From Pseudanabaenales cyanobacterium (GTDB lineage Bacteria; Cyanobacteriota; Cyanobacteriia; Phormidesmidales; Phormidesmidaceae), in NCBI GenBank assembly GCA_022360135.1, contig JAKSDM010000233.1:1-5322 (forward strand): 5,322 bases of DNA, in the 5' to 3' direction. Below, piece by piece: positions 4,624-5,322 of this stretch. The translations under genes and the position numbers were made by a program. Numbering within the stretch: position 1 is the first letter of the stretch; each line of letters begins with the position of its first letter. The notes beneath the pieces were generated by a model. It saw only the letters and a list, made by a program, of their open reading frames with translations. It made no database searches and was not told the origin of the DNA.

Positions 4624-5196
4624 CTAAGGCAAAATATCAGCGATCGCTACAGATTTATCCGAAGCGCTCAGCGGCGTGATCTGCTGACCTGGCCTATAGA
4701 TATCTGAAACCCCGTAGCTAAATCCATAGTCAGCCTTCGTATCGGGCCTAGGCCGACTATAAACCTCTAGCTGTTGATCGACAAGATTCACAATCCAATA
4801 TTCCGCCATCCCTGCTTTGGCGTAGAGGCTGCCCTTAACCGTGCGATCGTAGCTTAGAGAAGAATCGGCCACCTCCACAATCAGCTCAGCAGCAGTGGGA
4901 TGGGCGTCAGTAAAATCGCGAATGTCTCCCTTGATCACAGCAACATCGGGTTCTGGCTCTGAAATATCGCTAATTACAAACGGCTTTTGCTGACGGATAT
5001 AGTAACCAGGCCCAAAAACCACCTTCAAAGCCATATCAACGAGGTCAACAGTCACTGCATGGGGGCTCTTGATTGCAGCCATATCAATGACCTGTCCTTC
5101 AATTAATTCCACCCGCCGCCTATCGAATAGGCCGATTGAGGCCATGCAATTATATTCTTGACGAGTCCAAATATGAACTTGAGGTTGGGCAATCAT
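4624..5196 (-). CDS. Uma2 family (DUF820) PD-(D/E)XK nuclease-like protein
   Basis: This complete 190-residue protein belongs to the Uma2 family, a predicted restriction-endonuclease-like fold found in many copies in cyanobacterial genomes. Visible family text: WTRQEYNCMASIGLFD near the N-terminus, RVELIEGQVIDM (29-39), SPHAVTV (44-50), EPEPDVAVIKGD (80-91), ELIVEVADSSLSYDRTVKGS (104-123), and YAKAGMAEYWIVNL (125-138). D84, E108 and the K121 region are the likely PD-(D/E)XK metal-binding set, so no key residue is obviously lost. Nuclease activity is inferred from the fold; the cellular role and target of these proteins are unknown. ATG 5196 is the family-like start but lacks a clear Shine-Dalgarno site. 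The gene converges on ndhF, stands alone, and has no transposase, toxin or antitoxin partner in view. A HIP1 octamer lies inside its 3' end at 4640-4647. Confidence 0.9.
   Translation of the reverse strand: MIAQPQVHIWTRQEYNCMASIGLFDRRRVELIEGQVIDMAAIKSPHAVTVDLVDMALKVVFGPGYYIRQQKPFVISDISEPEPDVAVIKGDIRDFTDAHPTAAELIVEVADSSLSYDRTVKGSLYAKAGMAEYWIVNLVDQQLEVYSRPRPDTKADYGFSYGVSDIYRPGQQITPLSASDKSVAIADILP
4640..4647. repeat. HIP1 octamer GCGATCGC
   Basis: Copy in the last codons of the Uma2-family gene, flanked by A and T rather than the extended G/C form. Confidence 0.9.
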
Positions 5197-5322
5197 TGAT
5201 ATTTTGGCTTTAACCTAAACGCCTATAAACAAAAATATTTCAGACTCTTAAGAAATACGATCAACTTATGGGGATCGCAGGTTTTCTTTTTAAAGTTATA
5301 TGAATGGATTCCATCGACTCTC
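5197..5322. other. Intergenic region upstream of the Uma2 gene
   Basis: An AT-rich stretch that should contain the Uma2-gene promoter. On the - strand, TTGATC (5258-5263) could be a -35 element, but no good -10 follows at 16-18 bases. An ATG at 5300 opens a frame that leaves the window after seven codons without a ribosome binding site, so I do not call a gene. Confidence 0.4.

Noticed and set aside
4624..5196. Uma2 gene as part of a defence or toxin-antitoxin system
   Set aside because: No partner gene, methylase, helicase or antitoxin is adjacent, and such solitary genes are common in cyanobacteria.

Overview
The window looks like an ordinary chromosomal segment of a cyanobacterium. The evidence is an NDH-1 subunit gene of the cyanobacterial ndhF1 type, a 'photosystem II S4 domain' gene, a LuxR-type DNA-binding domain with cyanobacterial wording, a Uma2-family gene, and four copies of the cyanobacterial HIP1 octamer GCGATCGC (876, 1557, 4193, 4640). 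I cannot name the species. There is no rRNA, tRNA, CRISPR array, complete insertion sequence or phage gene.

Layout. Bases 1-197 hold the 3' end of a LuxR-type regulator on the + strand. A short gap (198-373) contains a hairpin whose loop is an ATG, and a 31-codon open frame. A complete membrane-bound histidine-box oxygenase of the sterol desaturase/fatty acid hydroxylase superfamily follows on the - strand (374-898, GTG start). A 439-base divergent intergenic region (899-1337) is rich in inverted repeats. The YlmH-like S4-domain gene runs 1338-2117 (+). A 251-base gap with two stem-loops leads into ndhF (2369-4474, +). Between ndhF and the convergent Uma2 gene (4624-5196, -) lies a strong bidirectional terminator-like hairpin, nested inside a second inverted repeat that is itself flanked by an 8-base direct repeat. 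The last 126 bases are intergenic.

How the genes relate. ndhF encodes a proton-pumping membrane subunit of the photosynthetic NDH-1 complex. The upstream S4 gene belongs to a family named for photosystem II but resembling the ribosome-associated protein YlmH. They share strand and may share transcripts, but the long structured gap suggests ndhF has its own control. The oxygenase, LuxR fragment and Uma2 gene have no visible functional link to ndhF or to each other.

I found no convincing new multi-gene system. The items most worth a second look are non-coding: the nested element at 4505-4615, the competing inverted repeats upstream of the S4 gene, the structured ndhF leader, and the ATG-loop hairpin at 217-255. 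All four are sequence observations without tested function.
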